DNA of 64,000 nucleotides, taken from the NCBI GenBank assembly GCA_021029095.1, contig JAJOHG010000029.1, positions 340,152 to 404,151 of the forward strand. Reading direction: 5' to 3'. This document shows positions 45,985 through 57,112 of the stretch, piece after piece. Source of the stretch: Phellopilus nigrolimitatus. Its lineage: Eukaryota; Basidiomycota; Agaricomycetes; Hymenochaetales; Hymenochaetaceae. The notes below the pieces were generated by a model. That model ran no database searches. It was not told where the DNA came from and saw nothing but the letters and a program-made list of their open reading frames with translations. The position numbers and the translations under genes are program-made. Each line of letters opens with the position of its first letter. The first letter of the stretch is position 1.

Positions 45985-47060
45985 GCGCGTGATCGTGGGA
46001 TAGCCCAAGCCAGTCACACAGCGCCGACATGTAGTCGAAAAGTGTGTGCTAGTCTGCATATTCCAGGATAAAAACAGCCATGTACAACCATGCCACATCG
46101 TCTTCACAACAGAACACATCATCAGCTCCGCTAATCCCAGGAAAAGAGATAAAGTGAAGGAACACATAAAGTAAAGTAACACATACTTTGGGTACCCCAC
46201 AGGCCGACAAATGTTTGTGCGGCGAGGAGGATGAGGTCATCGGCAGTCTGCGGCTCCGTCTCTAGGAACGCACCTCAGAGGCCGAGCGCCTCGGTATGCG
46301 CGCGGAGGTACGCGAGCGTGGTCTACGTCTCCTGTGCGTTCGAGAGCTTCTCTGAGCTGAGGACCTGCCACAGCTTATACACGTTGGTTGAGCGGAACAG
46401 TGCGAGCTCGGCGCCCTGATTCGTAATTCATCAGACTTTGATTTTGTAAGAAGGAAGGAGAGAAGAGGCGTACAGAAAATGTGTGAGCACATCGAGATAC
46501 GCGTTGAGTGCGCTCAGCTCGGCGTTTTCGTGCCCAGTTGTACGGCTTGAGGCCCTCGAAGCAGCACGTTTTTCGCCGAAGCACTCGAAGTACAGCTTGA
46601 TGAGATCCAGCGACCGTCGTGTGACTCTGCTCGATTTTGAAATAAAATAAAATAAAGGCATTGTCAGCGCCGAGCGAAACACATTAGGAACCAGACGAGC
46701 TCACCAAGCCCGTTTTTGCGCGAGCGTTTCTCGAGATCCAGGAGCACGAGCAGAGCACTACGCCTCCCATCCGCATCCGCGAGCTGGAAAAAGCAGGGCG
46801 CGTACGTCCCATACCTTGACCGCATCCGTCGGCGTTGAGAATGTGTCATCGAGCACGACCTCTTTCGCACCCGATTTTACTGGAAGGGGACGCAGCCCAG
46901 CTCATAACGACAAGGCTCGTCTTTGCGACCCCACGTCTTCGGCGGTGGGTAAACTTCTACAAAATGGCGCGCAACGCGAAGGGTGTGGCGGAGTCGTTAT
47001 CCTAGAGTAAAGGAAGCGGTCGGCGCTGGCTGCGCCAAAGGTCCTATAGATCCGCCGACA
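45985..47060 (-). pseudogene. NAA25: NAA25/MDM20-like (NatB auxiliary subunit) remnant
   Basis: Scattered blocks on the minus strand match the order expected for the tetratricopeptide-rich auxiliary subunit of N-terminal acetyltransferase B. They are a segment with VWDVRALLFQLADADGRR and LLVLLDLEKRSRKNGL (about 46830-46700), DLIKLYFECFGEK then a shifted TCCFEGLKPY, TGHENAELSALNAYLDVLTHF, GAELALFRSTNVYKLWQVLS (about 46420-46360), a short ADDLILLAAQTFVGLW and DDVAWLYMAVFILEYAD. Frames change at least three times and stops fall inside conserved parts, so it cannot make the protein. The family call rests on memory of the pattern and is moderately sure; the non-functional state is clear. Confidence 0.6.
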
Positions 47061-47239
47061 CGCTGAGCGGGAAAGAGCCTGAAAGATAAGTTTTAAGAAC
47101 ACCGGTTGTATAAAAAAGTTGAATTTTGCACTTACTAGATCTAGTCTTGATCGCTGTTCGGCACAACCCGAGGACAGCGACACGTCATGTCGATCGTCTT
47201 CGTCTTCGTTTCGACTTCTCGACCTCTCACTTCGCGTGT

Positions 47240-47515
47240 CGCTGTCTAATCGTAAGTTGTTTCTTTATCTTCATACCCTTAGTATGCTAATCTGTAAATC
47301 ATCTGTGTAGATGCGAGGATCATGCCTCGTCGGCAACAACAACAACAACAACAACAACAGCAACCATCCCGTCGCGTTGGTTTATCGAGGCCGTCTTCCG
47401 CTGGCGAACCCAAGCTCATGGACGAGCTGGAAAGGAACGGTTAGATGAATCATAGATCTAGGTATGTGCTCAAAATTGCTGAATGCGAGTGCGACACTAA
47501 AGAATACTTCAGCAC
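47240..47515 (+). repeat. First copy of a diverged repeat with a CAA/CAG tract
   Basis: An intron-like lead, then an ATG with about 11 glutamine codons (47331-47366), then a segment ending in GAGCTGGAAAGGAACGG. A second, diverged copy lies at about 50957-51250 with the same order of parts. In the second copy the segment stands directly before kinase-like sequence, so both may descend from the 5' part of a KIN-type kinase gene (inference). Confidence 0.6.
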
Positions 47516-47949
47516 CCGATCACTGCCTCTTTTATCCGCGCCCTTTCGTTTCTGTCCGTCAGGCTGCGCGCCGCGTTGCAGTGAACGCGCCGGCGCCGGC
47601 CCTCATCGCCCCAGGGCGTCATTCTGGAACCCGTCATCCACGAGCAGCCGACCACGCCCATCCGCTTGTGCACTGTCATCGACCAGTCGCATGGACCTTA
47701 GGGATACACCTCGTTTGTCGTCACGATCACCGACGAGCTGCCGAGCGTATGTAGCATTTTACCGGCTGCACTTGTCCGCGCATTCCGCTTTCTTTGCTTC
47801 TCATGTAAGTCCCATCCTTTATTTCCTTTATCTTCCCATCCATTCTGCATTGTTCGCGCGACGCTTTGTCTTTTTCCCCGCTCCATTTTTCCCCGCCTTT
47901 ATCGAGCTTTTTATCCGCGAAATTGCTTTTATATCTACAGACGCTCAAT

Positions 47950-48500
47950 GTTTTTCTTTCCCAGGAAATACACATCATCTCGACGCGACTTGGTGTCCGA
48001 TCTGCGACTGCCTTACCATGCTTAAGCGATATACGGTCACACCTTTTATCTGCCGTCCTTGGCGCTGCCCACGCCGCCGTCTCAGAAAACCGCGCTCGCG
48101 ACCAGCAACTCAACGACCTCCATCAAAAAAGCCACTCGCGGTAAGCACGGCACCATCAAAGGATGCGCGCACGGCGGCGGTCTGCGCCAGGGCACAGGCC
48201 GCGTGCTTCCCGGCGGCGGCCTCCGCCCCAACGTGCATGACAAAGTCCAGGCGCTCCAGCGCGTCGCGCAGAAGCCCGTCATCCAGGAGCAGCCCTACCA
48301 CACCCGTCCGCACGCGCACACGCATCGACCAGTCCCAGACGGCCCTCTACTGCAACGAGGAGTGCCGCAAGAAGGACCTCGAATGGTCCTGGCCCGTGCC
48401 GCTTCCCAGCGCGCGTTATATCCTCGAGCACGACTCGAGCTCCGACCGTTTGAAAGTAACGGACTCGGCGCATCTTACCGCGAAGACAAGCTCCTATTGA
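47950..48500 (+). pseudogene. Ecl1-like life-span regulatory factor remnant
   Basis: Three hallmarks of the basidiomycete Ecl1-type zinc-binding proteins appear in order but in different frames: TWCPICD followed by MLKRYTV (47988 on), a basic and glycine-rich part with GTGRVLPGGGLRPN (about 48195-48240), and IDQSQTALYCNEECRKKDLEWS (48325-48395). Paired CxxC and CxxxC sites are the likely metal ligands in the family. Each hallmark is readable, but the frame shifts between them and no start-to-stop reading exists. The family assignment is moderate. Confidence 0.55.
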
Positions 48501-50956
48501 AAGGGAAAGCGCATCAGCCTCGGCGCCTGAACCCAGTCCACGCGTCTCCGCCTCCACCCAGTCCTATTCTCCCCCGTGTCCCTCCCAACTCGTGGCGCAC
48601 GCACAGAAACTACTGGGATCTCCGCGCGCATGACCTCGCCGCGACCACGCTCCGCCTCGCTCAGTCAAAATCGGACACGAGCCCGAGTGCGACCGGTACG
48701 AGCTTCGCTGCGAGTGCCAGAGCCGAGGAAAGGAGTCCTGCGAAAGAGCAACCCGACGGCTTGTCAAATTTATACACGGACCCCGCTCACTCACCGCTCT
48801 CGCCCTGTTGCCTTTGCGCGTTGCCGAATCTGCAACGCCGTCCGCGTCGACATCGCGACCGGACACGGAGACCGAGGATGACGCGAATGTTGAGATGGAG
48901 ACGTCGATGACGCAGGATCAGGACGCGGATGAGAACATGCGCCCCTCCACCGTCCCTTTCGCATCCTCGATTGACTGTTGGCATCGTCTCCGACTCGCCA
49001 TTTCCAGCAGGAACAAGCACAATTGGTGTGGGCGTGTCCGGAGCCTCAGATACTCTCGACGTCGTCCTCGATGCTCACATTATCATTAACACGAACGCGG
49101 TGGACGACGGCGTGTCTCATGAGTTCATGGCACTCGACCAAAACGTCAACGACGACTTGGCGATGGGCGCCCCGCCTGGCGCGCCCGGCGCGATCGATGC
49201 CACGCCGTTCACACGCACAAATACCTTACCCCTCTATACGCGCTACATGACGCGCGAGCACCACCGTCACCACGGCCACGCACCTGCCAATGCCTGTCGC
49301 GATGCCCATCGCCGCCGACGGCGCGAATGCGGGTCGGGTGTCGGACAGGGTCAGAATTCTGAAGGTGACGACGACAGCGCGGAAGGTGCTGGGGCCAGTA
49401 TCGGTGTTGGAATTGGAAGCAGGTCGGGAGGGCGCATGGTGTCGACGGTCGCGCATGACAAGGTGGAGCGCCGGTTGGCGCTGGTTAGAGAGCGCCATCG
49501 ACTTGCATTTGCAGCCGCTGCCGCTCTTGCGAGCACGCAAACAGTTGCACGCTTCTCGGTTGCTCGGAAGAATGGTACAACGGTGAGTCAACATTCAGTC
49601 AGTTCTCCATTGAAATCTCAATGTCTCATTTTTGCTTTCGAAACAAGACTGCTTCGGAGTTCGCAAGGCCGCGTGGAGCAAGCATCTTCATACTCGCGTT
49701 ACGGGTTTGCCCAGCGCTAACTCAAATGCGATCGCGCCGGCGAATCCTGTAACCTCGTTCTTTGTCACGGGAAACACTCTCGGCGGTTTGCCAGCGACGA
49801 GCATGTCGATTCCTATTAGCATGCGGCGGCGCGCAGCAGCGGCAGCGACAGGTCCATCATCGATAACGACAACACCGTTCCCAGTGAATCATGCAGTTCC
49901 ACGCCCAACGGCGCCTGCACCAGAGAATGCCTCCCCTCCCGCCAACCCGGCCCTGAACGTGTTCTCGGTGGAGGAGCAGGCAACCATCCGCAGCTTCCTG
50001 TCGGCGGCCGGGATGTCTGAGGCGGAAGCACTGGCGGACGACTGGGTGGGGTACGCCGCGACCTCGCTGAGTCGCTGCAGTCTCTTTGCGCGCAGTTCAC
50101 CGGGGTCGAGCGGTACGGGCACGCGTGCTCTCTCCTGCTCCGCGGACCTGCGCATCGCTTTTGCGCGCCTCCTCTCGACGGCGTCGCACGCCCCCGTGGC
50201 GTACCCCAGTTACCCGACCGCCGCTTCTTCTAAGGGCCCGCATTTTCAGCACGAACAAAAAGACAACACTCAGCCTGCCTTCTCTTCCCGTGCCGCACGC
50301 CATCGGCGCCCCCGTCCTCCGAGTAGCATGCTCACGGGACCAGGTGCACATCCCGCGCCACCTGCGTCATCCACTTCGCTGCGATCCTCCCGCGCTCTGC
50401 GGCACCTCACGCTGAAGGCACGTCGTCTGCACTCTATCCGGCTCCCGGCCACGGACACGGGCAAGAATCGGGCCACCTAAGACAAAGCTCTCAACAGAGC
50501 GCGTCTTTCCACATGCTTCCGCTCCGCCCGCCGCCATCTGCCACGGGGCTCTCAATGTCCGCTGCGGGCGTCGTGCCCTCGAAACGCAACCACAGGAGCA
50601 GGAACGGCCACAGGCCGGAGGATCTGCTTAATGGCGAGTGCGAAAAGGACTTAGATGAGACGAGGCGCAGGGTCGGCAGGTGGGACATGGAGGTTGATTC
50701 CGTACGTTGCCTTTTATCTTCGTGAATTCTTAAGACGATATATTGACTACTTGTGAATTTACAGCCTTCGCTCTCCCTGCCTCAGCATGTACGCGCGCAT
50801 GCCGCCAGCCCGCCGTATGCTCATATTCACCCGTCCCATCCTCTTTCCCCGCACCCAACCACGCTCAGCGCTGCACCACTCCCACATACGTCTTAGGACG
50901 CACGATCCCCACCCAGCCGCCTGAACCACGCATGCTGCTCCGTGTACCGTTGTCTA
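48501..50956 (+). other. Decayed coding sequence of unknown family
   Basis: Plus-strand stretches with coding-like composition but no intact gene: an acidic Asp/Glu/Met-rich part near 48.88-48.95 kb, 48929-49600 (with ALDQNVNDDLAMGAPPGAPG) and 49632-50480 (with NVFSVEEQATIRSFLSAAG). The last reads open for over 280 codons and is rich in Ala, Ser and Pro, like a disordered regulator. Donor-like and acceptor-like sites surround 49.58-49.65 kb, so 48929-50480 could be two exons of one former gene. No domain was recognised. Given the broken genes on both sides, decay is the simplest view. Confidence 0.4.
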
Positions 50957-51045
50957 AAAGTAAGTTGGTTCTTTTTCTTCATGCCTTTAGTGTACTAATG
51001 TGTAAACCATCTATTTAGTGCAAGGTCATGCAGCAGACGCAGCAG

Positions 51046-51082
<37 letters not shown>

Positions 51083-51250
51083 GACAACAGCAACTCGACT
51101 CCTTCACGTTGGTCGATCGAGACCGTCTCGCCCTGGCGAGCCCACGCACTTGGAAGAGTTGGAAAGGGAGGATTGGGTAAAATAAGGACCTATGTACGTA
51201 GTAAAAATGTCTGAACGTGAGCGCGATGCTAACGAACCGCTTCAGCTCCT
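50957..51250 (+). repeat. Second copy of the CAA/CAG-tract repeat
   Basis: Homologous to 47240-47515. It contains a long CAG/CAA run (51033-51101, coding poly-Gln in one frame), then a segment ending in GAGTTGGAAAGGGAGGA. It immediately precedes the kinase remnant. Confidence 0.6.
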
Positions 51251-51259
51251 CGAACGCGT

Positions 51260-52345
51260 ATCCTCCCTACCGCGCGCCAGCCATCCGTGAATGGCGTACG
51301 GCCACGTCCAATGTCAATGTTGATAGCTCCCCAGCAGTACATCCCTGCCGGCAATGGTCGTGGAGAGGCGCATGCACCCGCAGCCGCGCAGGCGCCGCTC
51401 GAGTCGAGCACGAGCATCCGTACCCAGAAGCCACGCAGTTCGAGTCGCGTGCTGGGAGATCACACACTCGGAAGGACGCTCGGCGCGAGCAGCATGGGTG
51501 AAGTCAAACTGGCGTACCGCAATCTCACCGGCGAGAAGGTGCGCAGCTGCTTTCAGCATCATCAGTTCGATCTGCACACTGACGGTTCCAAAATATATTT
51601 ATAGGTGATCCCGCCCGCTGCGTGTGCAGCTCGTGATGAAGATCCTCCCGAGAGCCAACATCGCAAGCTCAGGGATGAATGGCGTTGCGCCGACAGCAGA
51701 GACGGCGGCGAAGCAAGCGTCGAGGAAGACATCGAAGGAGACCCGCGCGAGGCGCGCTGTCGATGCTACTACGCCATCCGTATATCTGCGGCATGCGTGA
51801 ACTCATCACGCATACGAACCATTACTACATGTTTTTTGAGTATGTCAACGGTGGGCAGATGCTCGATTCACATCATAAGTCGCGGCTGTCTTCGCGAGCG
51901 CGTTGCCCGCAAGTTCTCCCGCAAAACCGGCTCCGCATTCGATTACTGTAACCGCAACAATGTCGTCCACCGCGACCTCAAGATTACAAGATGAAGAATA
52001 TCCTCATCTTCCAAACGGGCAACATCGACTTTGGTCTTTCCAACTTCAACAGCCCTGTCGCCCATCTCTCCACCTTCTGCGGATCTCGATACTTCGCTGC
52101 TCAATGCCAAGGTCTTCACGGGCCTTAGGTCGACATCCGGAGCTTCGGCGTCGTGCTCTACGTGCTCGTTTGTGGCAAAATGCCCTTCGACAAGCAGAGC
52201 ATGCCCGCGCTCCATGCGAAAATCGAACGCGGCCTCGTCGAATGGCCAGACTGGCTTAGCGCAGGTGCGATCCATTCAAGAAGAAATCGTTATCTAAGCT
52301 AATTTGTCATTCATTTTTTGATAGAATGCATGCTCGTCGTCAACC
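51260..52345 (+). pseudogene. KIN1/KIN2-type Ser/Thr kinase remnant
   Basis: Kinase blocks follow each other in the right order with frame changes. The glycine loop is LGRTLGASSMGEVKLAYRNL (about 51465-51530). Then come [54 protein letters not shown], the catalytic loop [12 protein letters not shown] (about 51945-51985), [33 protein letters not shown] and [19 protein letters not shown] and DFG survive, but the stretch between GNI and DFG has lost about three residues, the APE segment is scrambled and in-frame stops occur. Family members act in polarity and secretion control. The poly-Gln repeat copy just upstream is probably its former N-terminal part. Confidence 0.72.
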
Positions 52346-53500
52346 CCAGCGGGCTCGAGCCGCTCGCACTCCGGCCCCCCGGTGTCTGTGCACGCCTCTG
52401 CGGTAGTGAGCGGGAGGCTGCATCTGCAGAATCCGTGCAGCTCAGTCAGAGCCAGGCGTATCCCTCGGCCGCTACAAACATGAACGCGAGTGGACTAGCA
52501 AGCCAGAATGGGCACAGGCGCCTGCCGACGCCGCCTTATATCGACTTTATCTCGACGCGCGAGCAGTACGCAAACGAATCTTCCTCGCGCGCCCTTCCTC
52601 ACCAGCATAGCCAGTCTCGCGCGCGGATCGCTGCAGCAGTTACCGGAGGAGGAGGCACAGGGTGCCGTGGCTCGAGCGTGAACGAGGAGGGCCTGCTCGA
52701 CGGCAATGGAGACGGGGACGTCGAGGAGCGCGTCCTCCTCCTCGACGGCGAGGGCGAAGGAGAAGCCGAAGGCGATATGGACATCGACGCGGAGATCGCG
52801 CGCGCTGCAAACTTCGCGCTCCTTGCTCACGAAGTCGCAGAACCAGAGTCCGTTCAAGACCATGCTGCTAGCTATCCGGCCCTGAGCGCGCGGCAATACC
52901 ACAACATGCACTCCCCCGTCATTAATGTCCTGATTAGCGTGGCCGCATCCGCGAGGGGGGAGTCGGGGAAGCACATACCGATGCCGCTGCCTTCGGGGCG
53001 CACGAAGTCTCTCGCGAATACCAGGCGTCGCGTGGGCGTGCCTCGTGGATTGACGAGCTCGAGGACGGGTTCGACGGGGACGCGGACGAGGGCCTCCCTG
53101 AGCCCGGGTCGGACGGCAGCGGGGACGTCGACGTTGTTGGCGAGAGGGATAAGAACGGCGCGCTCGGTTGCGGGGAGGGCGACGTCGACGTCGAAGCGGA
53201 AATCATGGACACTGTGAACGCGGCTATGAATATGGAGGACTGAGTCCTCCTAGCCTTCTGTGAGTTCTTTTTTGTTTCTTTTTTGCTCTTTTTCTCTCCT
53301 CTTTTCTTTCGCTGCTGCTTTCTCATGGTTTCCTCTCTCCACTTCTGTGACTCCAAACAAAAATATTTTCATATGTGGTTTCTCGCTTCCGTGTTGTCTT
53401 CCTCTCCTTCTCCCTCTCCCTCCTCTGTCTCGTTCTCGTCTAATCGTCTACGCTGTCTCCAAGGTTCTTTTCATGCCCACGTTGTCTCAGCTGTCGATAT
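52346..53500 (+). other. Decayed coding-like sequence, with an acidic C-terminal tail
   Basis: After a short kinase-like MLVVNP stretch, the plus strand carries open sequence to 53217 and, in another frame, an acidic tail from about 53010 to a stop at 53241-53243 (with ASWIDELEDGFDGDADEG and EAEIMDTVNAAMNMED). No family was recognised. A T/C-rich stretch at 53260-53470 follows, which could be an old 3' region or promoter. Confidence 0.35.
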
Positions 53501-53539
53501 GTAACCGCACCAACAACTCGTAGCTCTCCGAACACGCCG

Positions 53540-54990
53540 TGCTCGCGCACACTGGCCGCCTCTAAGTACATCAGCTTCCGCATCGTTGGCACGCGCGAGC
53601 ATGCGCGCCCCGACACTTGGATGCTCGGCCAGGCCCACACCCTTATGGCCCTCTGCGATGACGCGTCCGCGCCGAGCCCGGCCACCAACTCGAGTTGTGA
53701 GGTCTTGCACCAGCAAGGCAGCGGCTCCCACCGCTTGACATCCTTGCCAAGTGCTTCTACAATACATACGCCGGTCTCACCAACATCGTCGTCCGCATCT
53801 CTAACGGCACGGAGGAAGGAAAGAAGCACGCCGTACTCGCCAACGCGCACCTTAATCCTCCCCCAGCGCCGACGACGCTCTGGCCGCCGGCATTCTCCTC
53901 GAGGCCGCCCACACTCTCGTGCGCACCCTGCGCTGGTCACCCACGCATGCGCTTGTGCCGCTCTGGAAGAACGCCGAGGAGTCGCTCCAGGACGGTTCGC
54001 ACCTCTTCGTGACGCAGAACCCCGTTCGCGGCTCCATACGCCGCGATCAACCTCGAGGCGGCGGGATCCACCGGCCCCGGGCTGCTCTTCCAGGCGACGA
54101 GCGCGCAGATGGCCAAGCACGTACGGCGCCATCGTCGCGAACGACATCTTCCCGTCCGGCGTGCTCATGTCCGACACCGACTTCCGCCAGTTCCAGCTGT
54201 ACCTCAACTTCACCGGACTCGACATTGCCGTTGTCGGCCACTCGTACTTCTACCACACCCGTAAGAACACCGTGAACTGCATCGAACTCGGTGTCTCGCA
54301 GGACATGGGCGACAACGCGCCCGCCCTCCTGCGTTTCCTTTCCTCGCCCGATTCCCCGCTGCCCGAGCTCACCACAGGCTACACGCGACCCGCCACCGTC
54401 TACTTCTCGTTCCTCAACGCCTTTTTCGTGTAAAACAGCTTCGCGACTGCCACCGCGCTGCACCTCGTCCTTCTCGCGTCCAGCGTCCTCCTTGTCGCCT
54501 CGAAAAGCGCGAACATTTTCGGCGTCCGGAAGGGTTTCGTCCTCGTCGGCGCCACTCTCTTTCCGTACTCGCCTGCGCAAAAACGCCGTCGTCCTCTTCA
54601 TGGTCCACGTCCTCCACGCGCCGCTTAGCTGGTTCCGTACTGATTTCAGTTGCCTTTTTCTCTTCAGGCCAGTGGTCCTCGCAGGCGAGTTGCTCCCTCG
54701 CCATCCAGTCCAATACTTATAATGACATGAATAAACGAGTATAGGCGCGCTCGCGTCCTGCGCGGCGCTGGCTCCGTGCCTGCGCATTAACGAGCGCACC
54801 CTCTTCGCGGCGCAGCACTTTGCGCATGCGGGGCTAGCTGTTTTCGTACAATCCGCAAGCTTCGGCTCCGCCACTCTCTTCTTTTTCTTGGGCTTCTCAT
54901 TCTTTGTGGGGCTCGCGCTTGACGCGGCGCTCGGTGGTGGCGAATTTGCGCGCTGCTACGTGTCTTCAGTCAATTCTCCTCGTTGCTCAT
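53540..54990 (+). pseudogene. PFF1: Pff1-type vacuolar membrane metallopeptidase (M28) remnant
   Basis: Matches to fungal vacuolar M28 peptidases run in order: ASKYISFRIVGTREHARPDT, CEVLHQQGSGSH, TYAGLTNIVVRISNGTEEGK, HAVLANAHL (about 53770-53855), SPTHALVPLWKNAEESLQDG, GSHLFVTQNPVRGSI, NLEAAGSTG, ANDIFPSGVLMSDTDFRQFQ and GHSYFYHTRKNTVNCIELGV. The metal-ligand stretch expected right after HAVLVNAHLD is damaged: Asp has become Asn, and the next residues are lost by deletion and frameshift before ADD-like sequence resumes. At least three frame changes occur, plus a stop at 54431-54433 after VYFSFLNAFFV. The membrane-spanning C-terminal part is barely readable to about 54990. Confidence 0.8.
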
Positions 54991-55059
54991 AATGGCGGGT
55001 TGTGACTTTTTTCGCGTTGCGTCGTTGGTGCTTTCGAAACGTTGAGCTCATTGGTTATG

Positions 55060-55985
55060 TTTCGCTCAGCAGTCAGGTTTCTGAACCTCGTCCGGCCGCT
55101 CTGCCCATCCTGCCTGAGGTGTCGTCGCCGGACCGCAAGGTGCCATTCAACCAGAAAGTGCTCTGGACGGCGGTGACCCTGCTCATTTTCTTGGTCTGCT
55201 CACAAATTTTTCTCTACGGCATCATGTCCTTCGACTCTTCCGACCCTCTTTACTGCATGTGCGTTATTCTCGCGTCGATTTGTGACACACTCATGGAACT
55301 TAGAATTAGCCCGATTGTCACTTTGAGCATGATCATGTAGCTTCTCGCTGGCGCCAACCTCATCGACGTCGACTTCAGCTTGAAGGAGGACAGGGCGCTT
55401 TTCGGTGGTGTGCAGAAGCGTGCGTATTCCATTTTCATTTCTTTGTCGTTGACTATACGTTTCTGACACGTCTACAGTATTTGCACTCGACATTTCCCTC
55501 GGTCAGGCAACTGTCTAAGTCCTCACAGGTCTCTACGGCTCTCCCTCTTCCCTTGGCCCCGGTGTTTGCCTGCTCCTCATCCTCCAGCTTGTCGCCGCCG
55601 CATTTATCATCATCTTACTTGATGAGCTCCTTCAGAAGGGATATGGCCTCGGTTCGGGTATATCTCTGTTCATTGCAACAAACAGCTGTGAATATACCAT
55701 CTGGAAGGCATTCTTGCCAACGACGGACAACACCGGTCATGGTCCAGAGTTCGAGGATGCCGTCATCGAGCTCTTCCACCTCCTTTTTACCTGGAATGTT
55801 GAAGAGAGCGCTTTCCGCGAGGTATTCTGGAGCGAGCACGTTCCGAAAATCATGAACCTCGCTGCGACCGTTGTCGTTCTTGGCTCCGTCATCTACCTGC
55901 AAGGTCTCCGTCTTGAGATCCCCATCAAGAACAATCACTTCCGTGGTCAGCGTGGCTTGTACCCCGTGAAACTTTCTACACCAGC
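55060..55985 (+). pseudogene. SEC61: Sec61 alpha translocon subunit remnant
   Basis: The order of Sec61 alpha is easy to follow: [20 protein letters not shown] (after a shift), [16 protein letters not shown], then [21 protein letters not shown], a stop at 55338-55340, [40 protein letters not shown] (shifted), [20 protein letters not shown], then [16 protein letters not shown] and [20 protein letters not shown], and [15 protein letters not shown]. Sec61 alpha is one of the most conserved membrane proteins. Here it carries a stop, frame changes and many unusual replacements, so the copy is dead. The match ends near 55.98 kb, about halfway through the protein. An intact copy must exist elsewhere in the genome. 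Confidence 0.85.
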
Positions 55986-56029
55986 ATTATGCCACTCCGC
56001 GTGCAGAGGCGTCTTCGCCACCTCTACTC

Positions 56030-57038
56030 GGCGGTTCGAATGCGCCGTGCGCTCCCTACCGGAGGCTCACAGCCGCCTCCGCGCTTCTTGGCATGTTCGC
56101 GCAGCTTGCGTTCGCGGACTACGTTATGACGCCGAGCCAGGCGCGCCTCGCGCTCTTCGTCTTCGAACGGCTCCTGAAGCTACTGCGCGCCGCACCCTAC
56201 CCGTGTGTGCGCGTCGCGATCCTGCAGCTGCTGATGTGGCTCCACGCAGATAGGGACCACCGCGCGTTCCTCGTGCGCGCGCCGGCGGAGCACGAGCAGC
56301 AGATATAGGCTCGCATGGCTTGGGGGGCGGCTGCGCGGCGTGCCCAGCACAGGCACAAGAGCGACGAGGCGGCACGCAACGAGGAGATTTTTGCGGACCG
56401 CGCACGCGCGAGGCAGACTTTCGAGCGCAACGACCGGTGGAAATCGCGCAGGCGGGGGAGCAGGACGTCTGTGAGAGAGGACCGGAGTCTGTCGAAGGCC
56501 GCAGGTCGTGCCGTTGTCCAGCCGATGGCCTCCGTCAACACAAAGCCGCGCGATGTTCCGTAGGGCATCCCGGACATCGTGCCATTCTCCCTTGAAAATG
56601 CGGAGAAGGGCAGACGCGTGCTCGTCACGTACGAGCCGCACAAGCCGTCGGACGGCGTCGTATTACCCCTGTCGGACTACATAGACGTGCCGGTCGAGCT
56701 GCTCAAGGCGCAGCGTGACTGGGACGTCCTGTCGTACTCACTCGTGCACCTCCTTGTGCAGCTCGCGTACAAGCACTTCGGGTGCGGCCCGCGAGACAAT
56801 CGCGGGTCTGCTCGTCGAGCTGTGCAAAGGCGTGCTGGATGGCACGCTCGGGAGGTACATTTCGCAGGAGTGGTCTGGTACGCTGAAGACGCGACGACAG
56901 TGCATGGCCTACCACATGCTGACGATTCTCATCAGATACCAGACCATCTTCGACAAACCGAAACGGCAGGTGCTCAGTTTCTATCATAATCTACATAAGC
57001 TTCCTGTTTCTGTCTCTCATACTCTCCACTGCTTGTAG
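56030..57038 (+). pseudogene. TSC2: Tuberin (TSC2)-like N-terminal region remnant
   Basis: Helical-repeat segments match fungal tuberin: [20 protein letters not shown] and [19 protein letters not shown] (56135-56265), then LPLSDYIDVPVELLKAQRDW and DVLSYSLVHLLVQLAYKHFG (56670-56780), then after a one-base shift RETIAGLLVELCKGVLDGTL and GRYISQEWSGTLKTRRQCMA followed by YHMLTILIRYQTIFDKPKRQ (56795-56970). Tuberin is the GAP subunit of the TOR-inhibiting TSC complex; only part of its long N-terminal domain is here and the GAP domain is absent. There are stops at 56306-56308 and 56561-56563 and at least one frameshift. The remnant runs straight into the A-rich border of the satellite array, so the array or a break removed the rest. 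Confidence 0.7.
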
Positions 57039-57112
57039 TCAGAGAAGTAAATAAATATGAGGGGAAAAAAAATAAAGAAAAAAAAACTATTAAAAAAAAA
57101 TGAATCAATAAA
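57039..57112. other. A-rich junction between the decayed block and the satellite
   Basis: About 70 bases, nearly all A with some T and G, separate the last tuberin-like codons from the first satellite unit. It resembles a poly(A)-like insertion scar or a slippage-prone border. No element ends or duplications were recognised around it. Confidence 0.6.
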
